This document shows positions 1 through 12,686 of a stretch of DNA of 64,000 bases, piece by piece. Position 1 is the stretch's first letter. The number at the start of each line of letters is the position of its first letter. The notes below the pieces were generated by a model, which worked only from the letters and a program-made list of their open reading frames with translations, made no database searches and was not told the origin of the DNA. The position numbers and the translations under genes are program-made. Source of the DNA: Heterodera schachtii (lineage: Eukaryota > Nematoda > Chromadorea > Rhabditida > Heteroderidae); NCBI GenBank assembly GCA_023374025.1, contig SIJG01000017.1, forward strand, positions 1,193,671 through 1,257,670. The letters run 5' to 3'.

Positions 1-795
1 TTGCCAAAACAAAATTGTTTTTTTTCACTCGTCGATTTTTATTTATTGCTCAAACGGTCGCTTAATTGGACAATGCCCCGCCCCTTTGGTCATCCAATAA
101 TTGCAGCTGATTTTGTCATTCTCATAATTATTTGTCTTTACATAGCACACATTTTAAGGTCCACAAATTGCCATTCTGTCGATGGCATTTGAATGCTCAA
201 ATCATTTCTTTGCCCCCCCCCCCCCCGTTGGCCACTTTCAGTCCCTTGGCCCAAATAAGCGGACATTCCGTATCCCCAGAGGATTATAAACGAGTCTTCC
301 GTTAAGTTTGTGAAACGGAAGAACACATTAGGCCATCATCTTTGCCATTTGTCTCTCTTTCGCCAAAGATCGATGGCACCGATAAAATTTGGTGCGAGTG
401 AAAAGCAAACGGCCGAAAATGGAGAGAATTTTTGTGACATTTATTGGGTAATGACTGGATTAAAAAAGGCTTTGTCCGATGCGGTTTCGTTCTGCTCCGA
501 CTGTTTTGCCCACTGAATTCCCCTCAAAATGCCCCCCCCCCCAAATTTTGCATTGATTCGCTTTTCCCGCCCATGCCAATATTTTTCCGGTGCATTTCCC
601 CTGCTTAAAGAAAGGGACTTTGTTGTATGCTAAAGGCACAACGACCCCGAATGCCAAATGAATGAATGAATGAATGAATGACTATGTAAATCCCTCCCCC
701 CCCCCCCGTGGGTCAACATAAAATGAAGAAAATCCTTTGGCATTTCAGCGGGAAATGCCCTTGAATTAGTTGGCCGCTTCCCTTTGCCCAGGGCA
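1..795. other. Upstream spacer of the chloride-channel gene
   Basis: No convincing coding exon was found on either strand. The stretch has several poly-C runs (near 210, 530 and 698) and a short (GAAT)n run near 658-680. It probably contains the promoter and 5' UTR of the channel gene that starts at 796, but I cannot point to a TATA box. Confidence 0.4.
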
Positions 796-3700
796 ATGCT
801 TTGCTCCGTCCGTCGACTGCTTCTCCCTATTCTGTTTCTGCTCGTCCTTTTCTTCCAAAAGGCAATCGCCCGACGACGGAAATGTCCAGGTGGGGGAGAA
901 AAATACGAATTAACAATAAGGGTAATTAATGAATTATTATTATTAATTAGGGGATAATCCATCATTGATTAAGGGACACTCTCTGAGGACAAAATTGTGC
1001 GGGAAATGTTTCGAAATTACACAAAAAAACTGCCAGACAGTGAACACAAAGACGAGAGTGTTCATGTCGAGATTGAAATGCATGTTCAGGTGGTCATTTG
1101 GCTGAGATGGCATCTGCCAAACCATTGAGACAAATTGGCACCGATTGGGGGAATTAATTAAAAGCATAAAAAGGGAATTTAAAAAAGGTGCCATCCCTCC
1201 AAAAAAGTTACTATTGCTTTATGAACAGGACATGGGTTCGCTGAACGAAATCTCGGCCGACTTCGAAATTGACATTTTGTTCACCCAACTTTGGCACGAC
1301 CCGTCGCTGTCCTTCGTCAATTTGAGTTCCGAATGTGTGCGCAACATCACAATGGAGTCACGTTTTTTGAAGGGTATTTGTTCCAAAATAAATTAAAATT
1401 AATTTTGTCGGAATTTCAATTTGCAGACATTTGGACACCGAACACGGTCAGTACGAGGCAAAATTTACAGAAAAAATTGAAAGGAAATTAATTGGCTATC
1501 ACAGTGTATTATCAACGCAAAACGGACATCAGTGCACGCATCTCCGGCGGACAACATAATGTTCATTCTGTACGAGAACGGCACAGTTTGGACAAACCAT
1601 CGATTGTCAGTGAAAGCGCCGTGCGCATTGGGTGGGCCAAAAGGACACAAAATTAATGGGAAAACCAAAAAAGAAAATGGGAAAAATGAAAATGCTAAGT
1701 ATTTCTAATCTGTACTTTAATCAGGATTTAATTCAGAAAAAATGCCAAAAAATGGCATGGATTTGAATCATCCATTAGGAAAAACAGAATAATAAAATTA
1801 AAATTGGGAAAACAAATTGAAAATGGAAAATAAAATTAAAACAAAAAGGGAAATTGAAATTAAAGACGGATAAAGAAAGACAAAAGTGAGAAAAATGGTA
1901 AATGATTAGTGATTACAAATGAAAATTTGCATATTCTTTGTAAGATCTGCGCACATTTCCGTTCGACACCCAAACATGGCAAGTGCCCTTCTCCTCCCCC
2001 TCCCCCCCCCCCATTTGTGCCATTGCGAATTTGTTTCATTCCATCGCAGCGAACTTTTGCTGGAGTCGTATTCGCACAACAACGAGGAAGTGACTTTGCA
2101 CTGTAAGAATGGACTGTTTGTTGTCTTCCGACTTTCCCTTTTCCCCCAAGGGATGGCTGAGCCCATTACGATGATGAAACCCATCCAATTGCCCGACTTC
2201 GACATGGTCCAATTCTCCACAAAACGGGTCGCTGTGCTCTTTCCAAACGGTAAACGACCGAGTGCTTTTGCAAATGACCATTTTGTTTTTTGTAGGGTAT
2301 TGGGACGAACTGCAGGTACTGTAGGGGAATGAATGTCCTACTGTAAGGGAATGAATGTTCCCTCAAAATGCCTTTGTCCCTCTCTTTGTGCCCTCAGGTG
2401 CGGTTCACCTTCAAGCGACGATACGGTAGCCGTACATTTCGTCCTTTGCTTTTTAACGGTGCTTTTCAGGTTTTTACATTCTCCAGGCTTACGTGCCAAC
2501 GTGGGTCTTCTGCTGAATTATTTTTTATTCCGTTTTTGTTTAGTTATTTGACCATCATCGTTTCTTGGGTCGGCTTTTGCATGGGTTTGTATTTTCTTTT
2601 TTGCAATTTCTCTATTTGTGCATTTTTATTTTTTAAATCAATTGTCATTTTAGAACCGAAGGCACTCCCGGCACGGACAACGGTGCGTGCCGTGTCCTCC
2701 CCCCCTTTTTGGCATTTCCCTTTTCTCAGGTCGGCGTTTCCTCTCTCCTTGCGCTTACTCTGCAAGTACGAAAATCACCAGTCAAATTGTTAAGCTTTGT
2801 TGTTCTGTTGCTGTTGTTTCAGTTCGGCAACATTCACAAAAACCTTCCCCGTGTTTCTTATGTGAAAGCGATGGATGTTTGGATGTTGGGATGCATTTCC
2901 TTTGTGTTCGGCACAATGATCGAATTGGCCGTCGTCTGTTACATCACCAGGCAATTCACTCTTCTTCTTCTCCTGTTGGATTTGCCATTGTTCTCATAAT
3001 TCAAATAGGCGTCAAAATATAAACCGTTCGAAACTTGGGGGGCCGCGAAGGTCGTCGAGTCGCGGCGATTCCCTCTCGGCGTTCTCCCAAAACTTGGCCC
3101 ACTCCAATCGCCGCTCTTTCGCTTTCGGTGACGGACCATCGCCGACGGGGGAAAGCAATCAGCAGAAATGTCAGCGTTAATTGGTTGTTTGTTTGTTTGT
3201 TTACATTCGCTTTAGTAAGTTGCTGCTCTGAGGCGACAACTTTATTCCGACTGATGCCCACGCAAAAGGGGGGCCAACCGAACACTTTGAGAACGCACGC
3301 GGTGCCCTTCCGAAACGGCACAATTCCGAACAGTGCCAACGGCGGCGGAACGGTGCGGAGACAAATGTCCAACTCATCAAATTGTGGTAGGAAGAAAAAC
3401 GACAAAGCAAAATTAATGAGAAAATTGGCAAAGGGATGTTTCCAATTGCGAGACGAAGGCCAAAGCGGCGCAGCGATAATTTCGACGAGCGCTTTCAAGC
3501 GGAAGACGAACCATTGAATAGGCCAGTGCAAAACGATGGCACGCCAATGGAAGCGGAGGACGGCACGGCGAACATTTGCATCGCCGTGCCCTCCGCCCAA
3601 TCGTCGAACCAATCCCCGAAAAAGCTGCTTTTTCCATGCCAAAACGGGTCAGTGTCGAAGAGAATTAGCAGAAGTGCATCATCTGCACAAATTGATGTCG

Positions 3701-4216
3701 GGGAAGAGAGGCAAAAGCAATCAATGGACAGCAGAAGAAGTGCCAACGCAGCGGGGGACGAGGTGGTCATTAGAGAGCAATTGAGAGGAAATATCCGACA
3801 GATGACTCACCCCCCCCCCCGCCATTTCGCAGTCTTTCCCCCGGTTGATCCCTTCTCCGATGCCAATGCCTTCGGTCGATCGTCCTCCGCGGCCATCACT
3901 GATCAGCAAGTGGCGATCGATCGGTGACGAGGAGGAAAATCGACCAATCATTCAGCCGGAAAGCATCGACAAGTGCCTTTTGCCAAATGCGTTCTGATGA
4001 TTTCGCTCGCTTTCCCTTCAGATTTTCCATTGTCGTCTTCCCTTTGACTTTCACTCTTTTCAATGTGATCACTGATCACTCCCCCCTTTAAATTACCGCC
4101 CTTTCTCTGTTCAGCTGATCTACTGGTGCTATTATTTGTCCCTCGGCGGTCAATTCGATTGGCAAAGCAATGGCACTTTAATGGCTCAGCAAAATGGTCA
4201 TCCGATTGAGCATTAG
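796..4216 (+). CDS. Cys-loop ligand-gated chloride channel subunit (ACC/MOD-1/LGC type)
   Basis: A pentameric ligand-gated ion channel subunit of the plasma membrane. The ATG at 796 opens a signal peptide ([20 protein letters not shown]), and exon 1 ends at 889 in a phase that joins the next exon at about 973 ([13 protein letters not shown]). The extracellular domain follows: [10 protein letters not shown] joined to [18 protein letters not shown], then DIWTPNT, then a Cys-loop reading [15 protein letters not shown] with the usual 13 residues between cysteines. TM1 is at about 2490-2580. The segment before TM2 is [19 protein letters not shown], whose PAR motif is the family signature of anion selectivity. 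TM3 is near 2870-2950. A long Ser-rich intracellular loop (about 3000-3950) precedes TM4 ([14 protein letters not shown]) and a stop at 4214-4216. The agonist (acetylcholine, serotonin or another amine) cannot be told by eye. It converges with the K2P channel gene, 240 bp away. Confidence 0.88.
1979..2049 (+). other. GC-AG intron inside the Cys-loop
   Basis: This intron appears to start with GCAAGT and end with CGCAG. Only this splice joins TG to C and restores the second Cys-loop cysteine, giving [14 protein letters not shown] in frame with the next exon. No GT donor nearby does so. GC-AG introns with an otherwise perfect donor are a known minor class in nematodes. Confidence 0.65.
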
Positions 4217-4455
4217 CACCGATCAGACAAAGCGATTAGCCCCACTTTTACGATCATATCTTTTAGAGTTCTAATCCCAATCATTTTGCAATTAATTGTT
4301 TTGTTTTTTCATTATTTATTGAAACAATAAAATGCATTAATCAATCAGACATTCTGTAAATTGATTTATAGACAGCAGAAAGACAAGCAAATTAAAATTG
4401 AATTCAAATGGAAATGCTCTAGTTACAGTACCCCGGTTGCCGTCGTTTACTGTTT

Positions 4456-6377
<1,922 letters not shown>

Positions 6378-6820
6378 TTAATTTTGGCGAATTGAGTTAA
6401 AATTTTGGTTCTTCCGAGTGACTAATTTGGCGATGGACAGCGAAATGAATCCGCCAAAGTCCGCCGGGGGGGGGGGGGTGAGTCAATAATGGGGCGACGG
6501 AAGGAACGGGAATGGCCGGCGGAAGACGGGAGAATGGGTTTTGTGGCTGGGATGGGCCATCTGCTGGGGGGGGGGGAATGAATTGGGGAGGAGAGGGGGC
6601 AGTGACGTCTTCATCCTCCCCCCCCCGCTCCCAACCCTCGGGGAGGAAATCAATCCGAGCAGCTAAAAAGAAGCAAAAGGGACAGAATTGGACAGGGCGT
6701 GTTGCCAGAGGGCGGCTAATTTTAAAGGGGAAAATGGGGGGGGGGGAATAAGCAAATTATGCACTTAAATTAGCAATGGTTTTCTATTTTTAAAAATCAC
6801 TTAAATTATGAAAAATCTAA

Positions 6821-7622
6821 TCATAAAATAATCAGAATTATCAAAGTGTTAAAAATGCCATCGATCTCTGCCCGAGGTTGGCATTTCCTTCCGATCAGTT
6901 CCAATTGGTTCCATTGGTCCTCTGTAAGACCAATTAATCCCTTTCCGTTCATTTGTTCCAATTCGCTCACCTTTCGGCTTCCGTCCGTCTCCCTATATTT
7001 GTTTGGGTCGTGGTAAATTGTTGCGATGGGATGCCACACAATTTCTTCGTCCAAATCCTTAAAATTCGTCCGAAATTCGTTCCTCTTTTTTCGTTTTACT
7101 TTTTCTGCTTCGTCCCATCCGTGCCCATAAGCTACGAGGGGATACGCTTCTTCCCCGTGCTTCCAAATGTCGATTCCCTTCTGCTCAATTTCAGGCGCAA
7201 CTCGAAATTTGCCGATTATTTTGAGGAGGCCAAAGACGGGAAGAACGACGGCGGAGGACCAAACGATAATAGCCAAGGAGGAGAGAATGTTCCAGCCGAG
7301 TTGCTTCACCGGCGGAGGGTAATTAGGCTGGGGAAAAGCATTCGATTACCGCCAGAGAACGGACGATGGCCAATCCATCGCCGGTGGCCAAAGACGGCAC
7401 GACGCCACGGCCAGGGGAAGTGCTGACCAAACAGACGGAAACCAATCCCCAGAGACCGCCTCCGAAATGGACGGCGAACGCGTCCAATGGGTCGTCGATG
7501 CGCAATCTGAGCGGACAAATGAATGAAAAAAGAGACAAAGTGTAAAAATGAGAGAGAGAAAAGCAAGAGAAAGAGAGACAAAAAGAGAGATAATGAGAGA
7601 AAGGGAAAGAGAGAGGGAGAAA

Positions 7623-7661
<39 letters not shown>

Positions 7662-9210
7662 ACGGAGCAAAGAGATATAAAAAGTCATTATTTTGATGTT
7701 TTTGCATTGCTTGCCTCAGCATAAGTCCTGAAAGTGCCATATAAATGAGCCCGGCGCCGACCCCCGTCACAATTGTGCCCCACGCGTCCATCTGATTGCA
7801 TCCTGCACATGCGGCAATCTGAACAATGTTTCCTCGTGTCAGTGCTGAGCGTAAGTGCCGGGTCATGATGGATGCCATTCATTGGATGGATGGCTTTGGC
7901 ATTCATTCGATGCTTTTCCTCCCCCCCCCCCGGCCCACCATTCCCGCCAAACACGCGTTCATCGTCAGCAAAACTGTCCATTTCCCATTGCGAATTTTGT
8001 GGATAATCAAAGTGCAAATTGCGGCAAATGCACCACAGAGCAGCGTGTTGATCATCGCCTTGGCCACCAATTGGCCATTTCCCGGCAGGGAAATGTCCGC
8101 CACCGAACCGCCGTTGAAGGCCAAAAAGCCGAGCATCAGAATGAAGCCGCCGAGTGAAGCCAACTGAACTATTGGATTGGCAATGCCATGGCACTCATTT
8201 TCAGTCAATTTGCACTCTTTGCTCACCGGCACTGAATGTCCTTCCATTTTGCATGGTTGTCCCTCACTCGAAAAACGTCCGATTCGCGGTCCCATCATCC
8301 AAGCGGCGATCAGCGAAATTGTGCCGCCGCAAAGGTGCACAACGCCGGCGCCGGCGAGGTCCTAAGGGAAAGTGCCAATTTTGGTCGGTTTACTATGGGA
8401 TCACCAGATAAGTTGTGTGGAATGAATTGTGTTCTCCGACAGTTATTCCTTTGTGAAGCCATCCAACCGAAGACCAACCCCAATGGGCAAGGACGGGGAA
8501 AGCAAAGCCTGGGGGAGGGGGGGGGGGCAAAATGGAACGAAATTAGTCATTAATTAGGGGGGGGGCAAAATGGAACCAATTAGTCATTAATTAGCAAAAG
8601 GAAAGTGTCACCAGGGACGAGCAGTGAATACACGAAAAAGGTAGTGAATTCGGCACGCTCAGCAACAGCGCCAGAAATAATTGTAGAGGCGCGGGCAGCG
8701 AAAACGTATTGGAAGAAGAAACGGCCAAAGTCGGAGATTTGCTGGCCAAAGAATTGCGAAGCGCCAAAGAAAGGGCTGAGAATGGCCACGGGGTTGGCCC
8801 CGTAGGCCAAAGCCCAGCCGAGAGACCAATAGGAGACGATGGTGATCAGAGAGTCGAGCACATTCTTTGGGCCAAATTAAGGGAAAAGTTGCCGAATTTG
8901 ATTTTTTTTTATTTTATTTTGGCAAAGTGCGCACTTTCGTCAAAATATTCGTCACATTTTTGGCACGCACTGCGCCCGCCTCGAGAAAGGCGAAGCCGCA
9001 CTGCATAACTGAAGGAAATGGGAGCAAAATGAGCAAATTTGAGGGAGGGGACGAACGGAAAATAAGCAAAGCCATGAAAGTGAGGAAAAAGGCATTTTGA
9101 TTGTCGCGAATGGGCGAACGGAAGGCGTCCAAGTCGAGACGGAGTTGGCGAACGCGAAATTGGAGACGGAGGAGGGCATCCAAATCGGAAGAAAATGACG
9201 AATCATTCAT
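6821..9210 (-). CDS. Ammonium transporter (Amt/Mep/Rh superfamily)
   Basis: An integral membrane protein that conducts ammonium/ammonia. The start at 9210 gives MNDSSFSSDLDALLRLQF. TM1 is interrupted by a 48-bp intron and continues as LMQCGFAFLEAGAVRAKNVT, the Amt signature. The following exons contain ISGAVAERAEF (near 8670), DLAGAGVVHLCGG (near 8350; first pore histidine), LGFLAFNGGSVADIS (near 8110) and CAGCNQMDAWGTIVTGVGAG (near 7780). Near 7480 is DDPLDAFAVHFGGGLWG, which holds the second pore histidine. Both twin-histidine residues are present, so the pore looks intact. The C-terminal tail (about 7200-6821) is charged and cytoplasmic. A GA microsatellite lies in the intron at 7535-7680. 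C. elegans has four Amt genes, and I cannot say which is the orthologue. Confidence 0.88.
7535..7680. repeat. GA-rich microsatellite in an ammonium-transporter intron
   Basis: Imperfect (GA)n and GAGAAAG repeats lie between the exon ending in the LDAFAVHFGGG region and the preceding exon. They are purine-rich on the + strand. Confidence 0.85.
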
Positions 9211-10020
9211 TCCCTTGGGGAAATGATACGAAAGGAAAGGCCAAAAAGGAGCGATTGAATGGCCAAACGGTGGCGACGGAGGACAAAACGAATGAACGAA
9301 AGAACGATCGGCCGACGCATCGATCGGTGCCCCCCTTTTTAATTCATTTTTATATTTTTGTTTTGCGCATTTTGGGCGCACTGTCCGCCAATCCCTTCAC
9401 ATTTTTCCCCTCCAAAATTCGTATTTTTTTTTCGCGTTTTGTCCCACCATTTCAATGATCTTTCAGCAAAACGAAATGGAAAATGTGACTTTTTAAGAAA
9501 ACATAAAATGACAATTAAGAATAATTACGGAGTGTCAAATGAATTAATTATTAATTAATTACGATAAGAAATTTTCAGGTCGGAAGCAAAACCGAAATTG
9601 GAGGATAAACCAAAGTCGTATTATCAAATTTGTGATATCTTTTTAATTTTTCTCTTTCGTCCCGTCATATTTCGCCCACTCATTTAATTCATTAGCACCG
9701 CTCCCTCCCCCCCCCCCTCCCCTCTCTTTCGGCTTTTCACTTCTCCCCCTTCCCCCTTTCTCCGCCTGATCGCCTTTTCGTCTTTATTTGCGCAAGTGTC
9801 CACCCTTCCTTCTCCCCCCCCCCCCTCAATTTGCCCTCCCCATAATATTTTCATTTTCGACGACCCACCGGCGACCGGTGTTCGTAATATAAGTAATTTA
9901 ATAATTTCCATCAAAATGAAAGTCTCCATTTCGCGTGGCCACTTGATTCTGACGGTCAATGCCATTAGAGAAACTTTTGAGAAAGAGAGACGGAAAAAGA
10001 CAAGAGAAGAAAGAAAGAGG

Positions 10021-10260
10021 AAGAGAAGAAAGAGGGGGAGGAGAAAGAGGAAGAGAAAGAATAGAGAAGAAGGAAAGGGGAAAAGAAGAAAGAGGGGGAG
10101 GAGAAAGAGGAAGAGAAAGAATAGAGAAGAAGGAAAGAGGAAAAGAAGAAAGAGGGCGAAGAGAAAGAGGAAGAGAAAGAATAGAGAAGAAGGAAAGGGG
10201 AAAAGAAGAAAGAGGGCGAAGAGAAAGAGGAAGAGAGGAGAAGAAAAGAAAAGGAGAGAG
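10021..10260. repeat. 60-bp tandem repeat, about four copies, purine-rich
   Basis: Successive 60-base blocks starting at 10021, 10081, 10141 and 10201 are nearly identical (core AAGAAAGAGGGGGAGGAGAA). They differ mainly by GGGGGAGG versus GGGCGAAG in the last two copies. Confidence 0.9.
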
Positions 10261-10854
10261 AAAGGAGGAAAAGGAAGGAGAGGGGAGAGGAGGAGCAGAG
10301 GGATTAAAGAGATTTGTGATTGGTCGGTGTTTAGCTCTCCCGAAATTCTGTGTCCGCCCCATTTCCATTTGAAAGTATACCAAATTCAGTGGGCACAAAA
10401 CAAAAACTTGTCCAACCCCTGCAAAAATAAACAAAGCTTCAAGCTTCACCCGCCCCTTTAGCAAAACCTCCGCCGCCCTCCCCGCCGCCCTTTCCCCGTC
10501 CTCCCTCAGTTTCCCCTCCCCCTTTTCCCCCTCTCTCCCCTCTCTTTTTTCCCTTGTCTTTGTCCACTCCCCGGAAAGAGTTAATTCTGCGCTCCTTTCG
10601 CTGTGCTTGTCCTCCTTTCTCTTTACACCTCCTTTTTACTCTTCTTCCTTTTCCTCTTCCGCTTTTCCTTTCCTTCACTTTTCCACCCCTTTTTTTTACA
10701 CTTTTGCACATTTCTTCTTTTTTTCGTTTATTCGTTCAAACTTTCCTCCATGCCTTGCGTTCTTTTCTTTTTCATTTCAAATTCAATTGAATTGTGAGGG
10801 CACTTACACTGAGAATGGCATCCTCAGAATGCCGTCCCGCTCCTCTTCCCCTTC

Positions 10855-10965
10855 CCCTTTATTTCTCCTCCTCTTCCCCTTCCCCTTTATTTCTCCTCCT
10901 CTTCCCCTTCCCCTTTATTTCTCCTCCTCTTCCCCTTCCCCTTTATTTCTCCTCCTCTTCCCCTT
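10855..10965. repeat. 28-bp tandem repeat, pyrimidine-rich
   Basis: The unit TTATTTCTCCTCCTCTTCCC plus CTTCCCCT is repeated about four times almost without change. A TTATTT spacer punctuates the CT-rich tract. Confidence 0.85.
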
Positions 10966-11449
10966 TCCTCCCTCTTCATTCCTCCCTTTCCCTTCCCTTT
11001 CCCATTCGCATCTCTCACTTGACCATCCTTGAAGATCTCATCGAGAAGGAGGAAAGCAACAGATTTGGTTTTTTAAGGGTTTGCAAAAGACAATGGCCAA
11101 ATTTAATTTGTGAGGCATGGGAAAGAGAGAAGGGAGCAAAAGCATAGAGAAGAAGAGGGGGGGGGGGGGGGGGAAGAAATAAATAAGCACATTTGTCCCA
11201 TTACCTTCTTCATGTAACTGCCCTCAAAGTGCCCAAATCAATCGGTGATTTGTCTTTGGCCCCGCCTTTGTGGCCACAGCTGCTAAACGAAGGGGGGGGG
11301 GGAAGAGGGAATGAATCAAATGGATGGGCTTACCCGGGGATGGCCATCCTTCGCCGGAGGGGCCGTCCTTTGGCTTGGCCATTCCTCCCTCCCTCTCCCC
11401 CCCCCCCCCCTCTGTCACTCTTTCGTTGGTTCGTCCATTTTATTTTTAC

Positions 11450-11542
11450 CCCAAATTTGGAAAGGGCCGCGCGTACAATCGCACGCACTTCCTCACAATA
11501 ATCCACGGCACTTTCAATTCGCGCGTAATCCTTCCCGTGCAA
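11450..11542 (-). other. Possible orphan coding exon
   Basis: A 93-base, 31-codon open segment on the - strand lies between a good acceptor (CAATTTGCAG) and a good donor (GTAAAAAT). It encodes LHGKDYARIESAVDYCEEVR followed by AIVRAALSKFG. Its composition is protein-like, unlike the surrounding repeats. The next acceptor downstream (TTCGTTTAG, near 11293) would give a short tail that stops quickly. I do not recognise the family, and partner exons were not found with confidence. Confidence 0.25.
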
Positions 11543-12463
11543 CTGCAAATTGCCCGATCGTATGATGATCATCGCCATTTACAACCGACCATTTCCCTTC
11601 CTTTTAATCCGTCCATTTCATCCCAATTTGTATTAAATTACAACAATTCTTTTCTTCCATTGCCAATTTAGTGCCTTTGCCTTCCTTTGCGTTCTTTCAT
11701 TCTCTGCTTTTTCTTTTGCCAATGCCATCGTTTCGTCGTTTTTCGCTCCGTTCGCTGATCGTTTGGCCCTCCTTTGGCCCCATCCCTTCGCTTTTTCTCC
11801 TCTCCTCCATTTGCCCCTTTCCTTTCCCCTCACTTATTTCCTTTTCGGCATCTTCGCCAAACGAACATCGCTTACGGCCAATCATTTTGGGTCAGTTCTT
11901 TCGACCATAAATTGACCAAATGCTCAAATTATGCAATTTGAAAGAGGCGGCAAATTGGAAAAGAAATAAATGCGAGTCGGGGAAAATGGCAAAAAAGGGG
12001 AGGGATTAAAGAGCAGCACAGAGAACAATATCAGAAGAAGAAGCAGAAGAAGAAGCAGAGATGATTATGGTATGGCCAACGCGAGGGTAAAAACCAAAAT
12101 TGCTATTTCCGCCATACGAAACCGACAAATGTTGAGAATTGGCGAAATATCCAACCACAAACATTCAAACGGAGATGGAAAGGTCGAGAGTACACAGAAG
12201 AGACAGAAGACAGACAGCTGACTTAATGAATTAATTAATGATTGAATGACCAGCAGATGAACGAAGGGCGGGGGAAGGGAAAAAGGGAAAGAAAGGGGGG
12301 GGGAGAGGAATGGAGCGGGTGCTTTGCTTGCCCAGCTGATTATCCTTTGCCCCTCCCGTCTTTTTAATCGTTTGTTTTTGCTAATAGTTTTGTGGATTAT
12401 TTATCGCCTTGTTCCTAATGGAAAATAAATTAAATAAAACAATGACAAATGTCAAAAACAGCA

Positions 12464-12497
12464 AATTATCAGCCAAATTGCAATTTGGCTGATAATT
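12464..12497. repeat. 34-nt perfect palindrome upstream of the contactin gene
   Basis: The half-site AATTATCAGCCAAATTG is followed at once by its exact reverse complement, with no loop. It sits about 190 bp upstream of the contactin-region ATG. It could be a dimeric protein site, a cruciform or a transposon footprint; the sequence does not decide. Confidence 0.85.
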
Positions 12498-12686
12498 AAT
12501 TACTCGCCCTTCTGCCCATTTTTGGGTTTGTTTTGTAACGGAGTCATTTGCTCGATGAGTCGGCCAATTACCCTTCAAATTGGATTCAATTAAGCACATC
12601 CCCAAATTAATGGCTGAATACATGCCAATTTTGACCAAATGAACGAACAAAGCAAAGGGACGGGATTAAGCAAAAACAATTAATTA

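Larger units (their letters stand above)
9211..12686. other. Low-complexity spacer between ammonium transporter and contactin genes
   Basis: This stretch is dominated by CT/GA tracts and poly-C runs, with two tandem repeats and a perfect palindrome listed separately. I found no complete gene. One splice-bounded open segment on the - strand at 11450-11542 could be an exon. Open frames elsewhere follow simple repeats and encode only Arg/Lys/Glu or Ser/Pro/Leu strings. Confidence 0.5.

Noticed and set aside
9890..9990. C2-domain-like MKVSISRGHLILTVNAIRE
   Set aside because: A single short match that runs straight into repeat DNA; no other C2 motif or splice partner was found.
9796..10461. Long Arg/Lys/Glu-rich open frames on + and Ser/Leu/Phe/Pro-rich frames on -
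   Set aside because: They follow a 60-bp purine tandem repeat in several frames at once, with no splice or start context that suggests a protein.
12060..12130. Signal-peptide-like MAEIAILVFTLALAIP on the - strand
   Set aside because: It hits a stop at once, and no usable GT donor follows, so it cannot start a gene.
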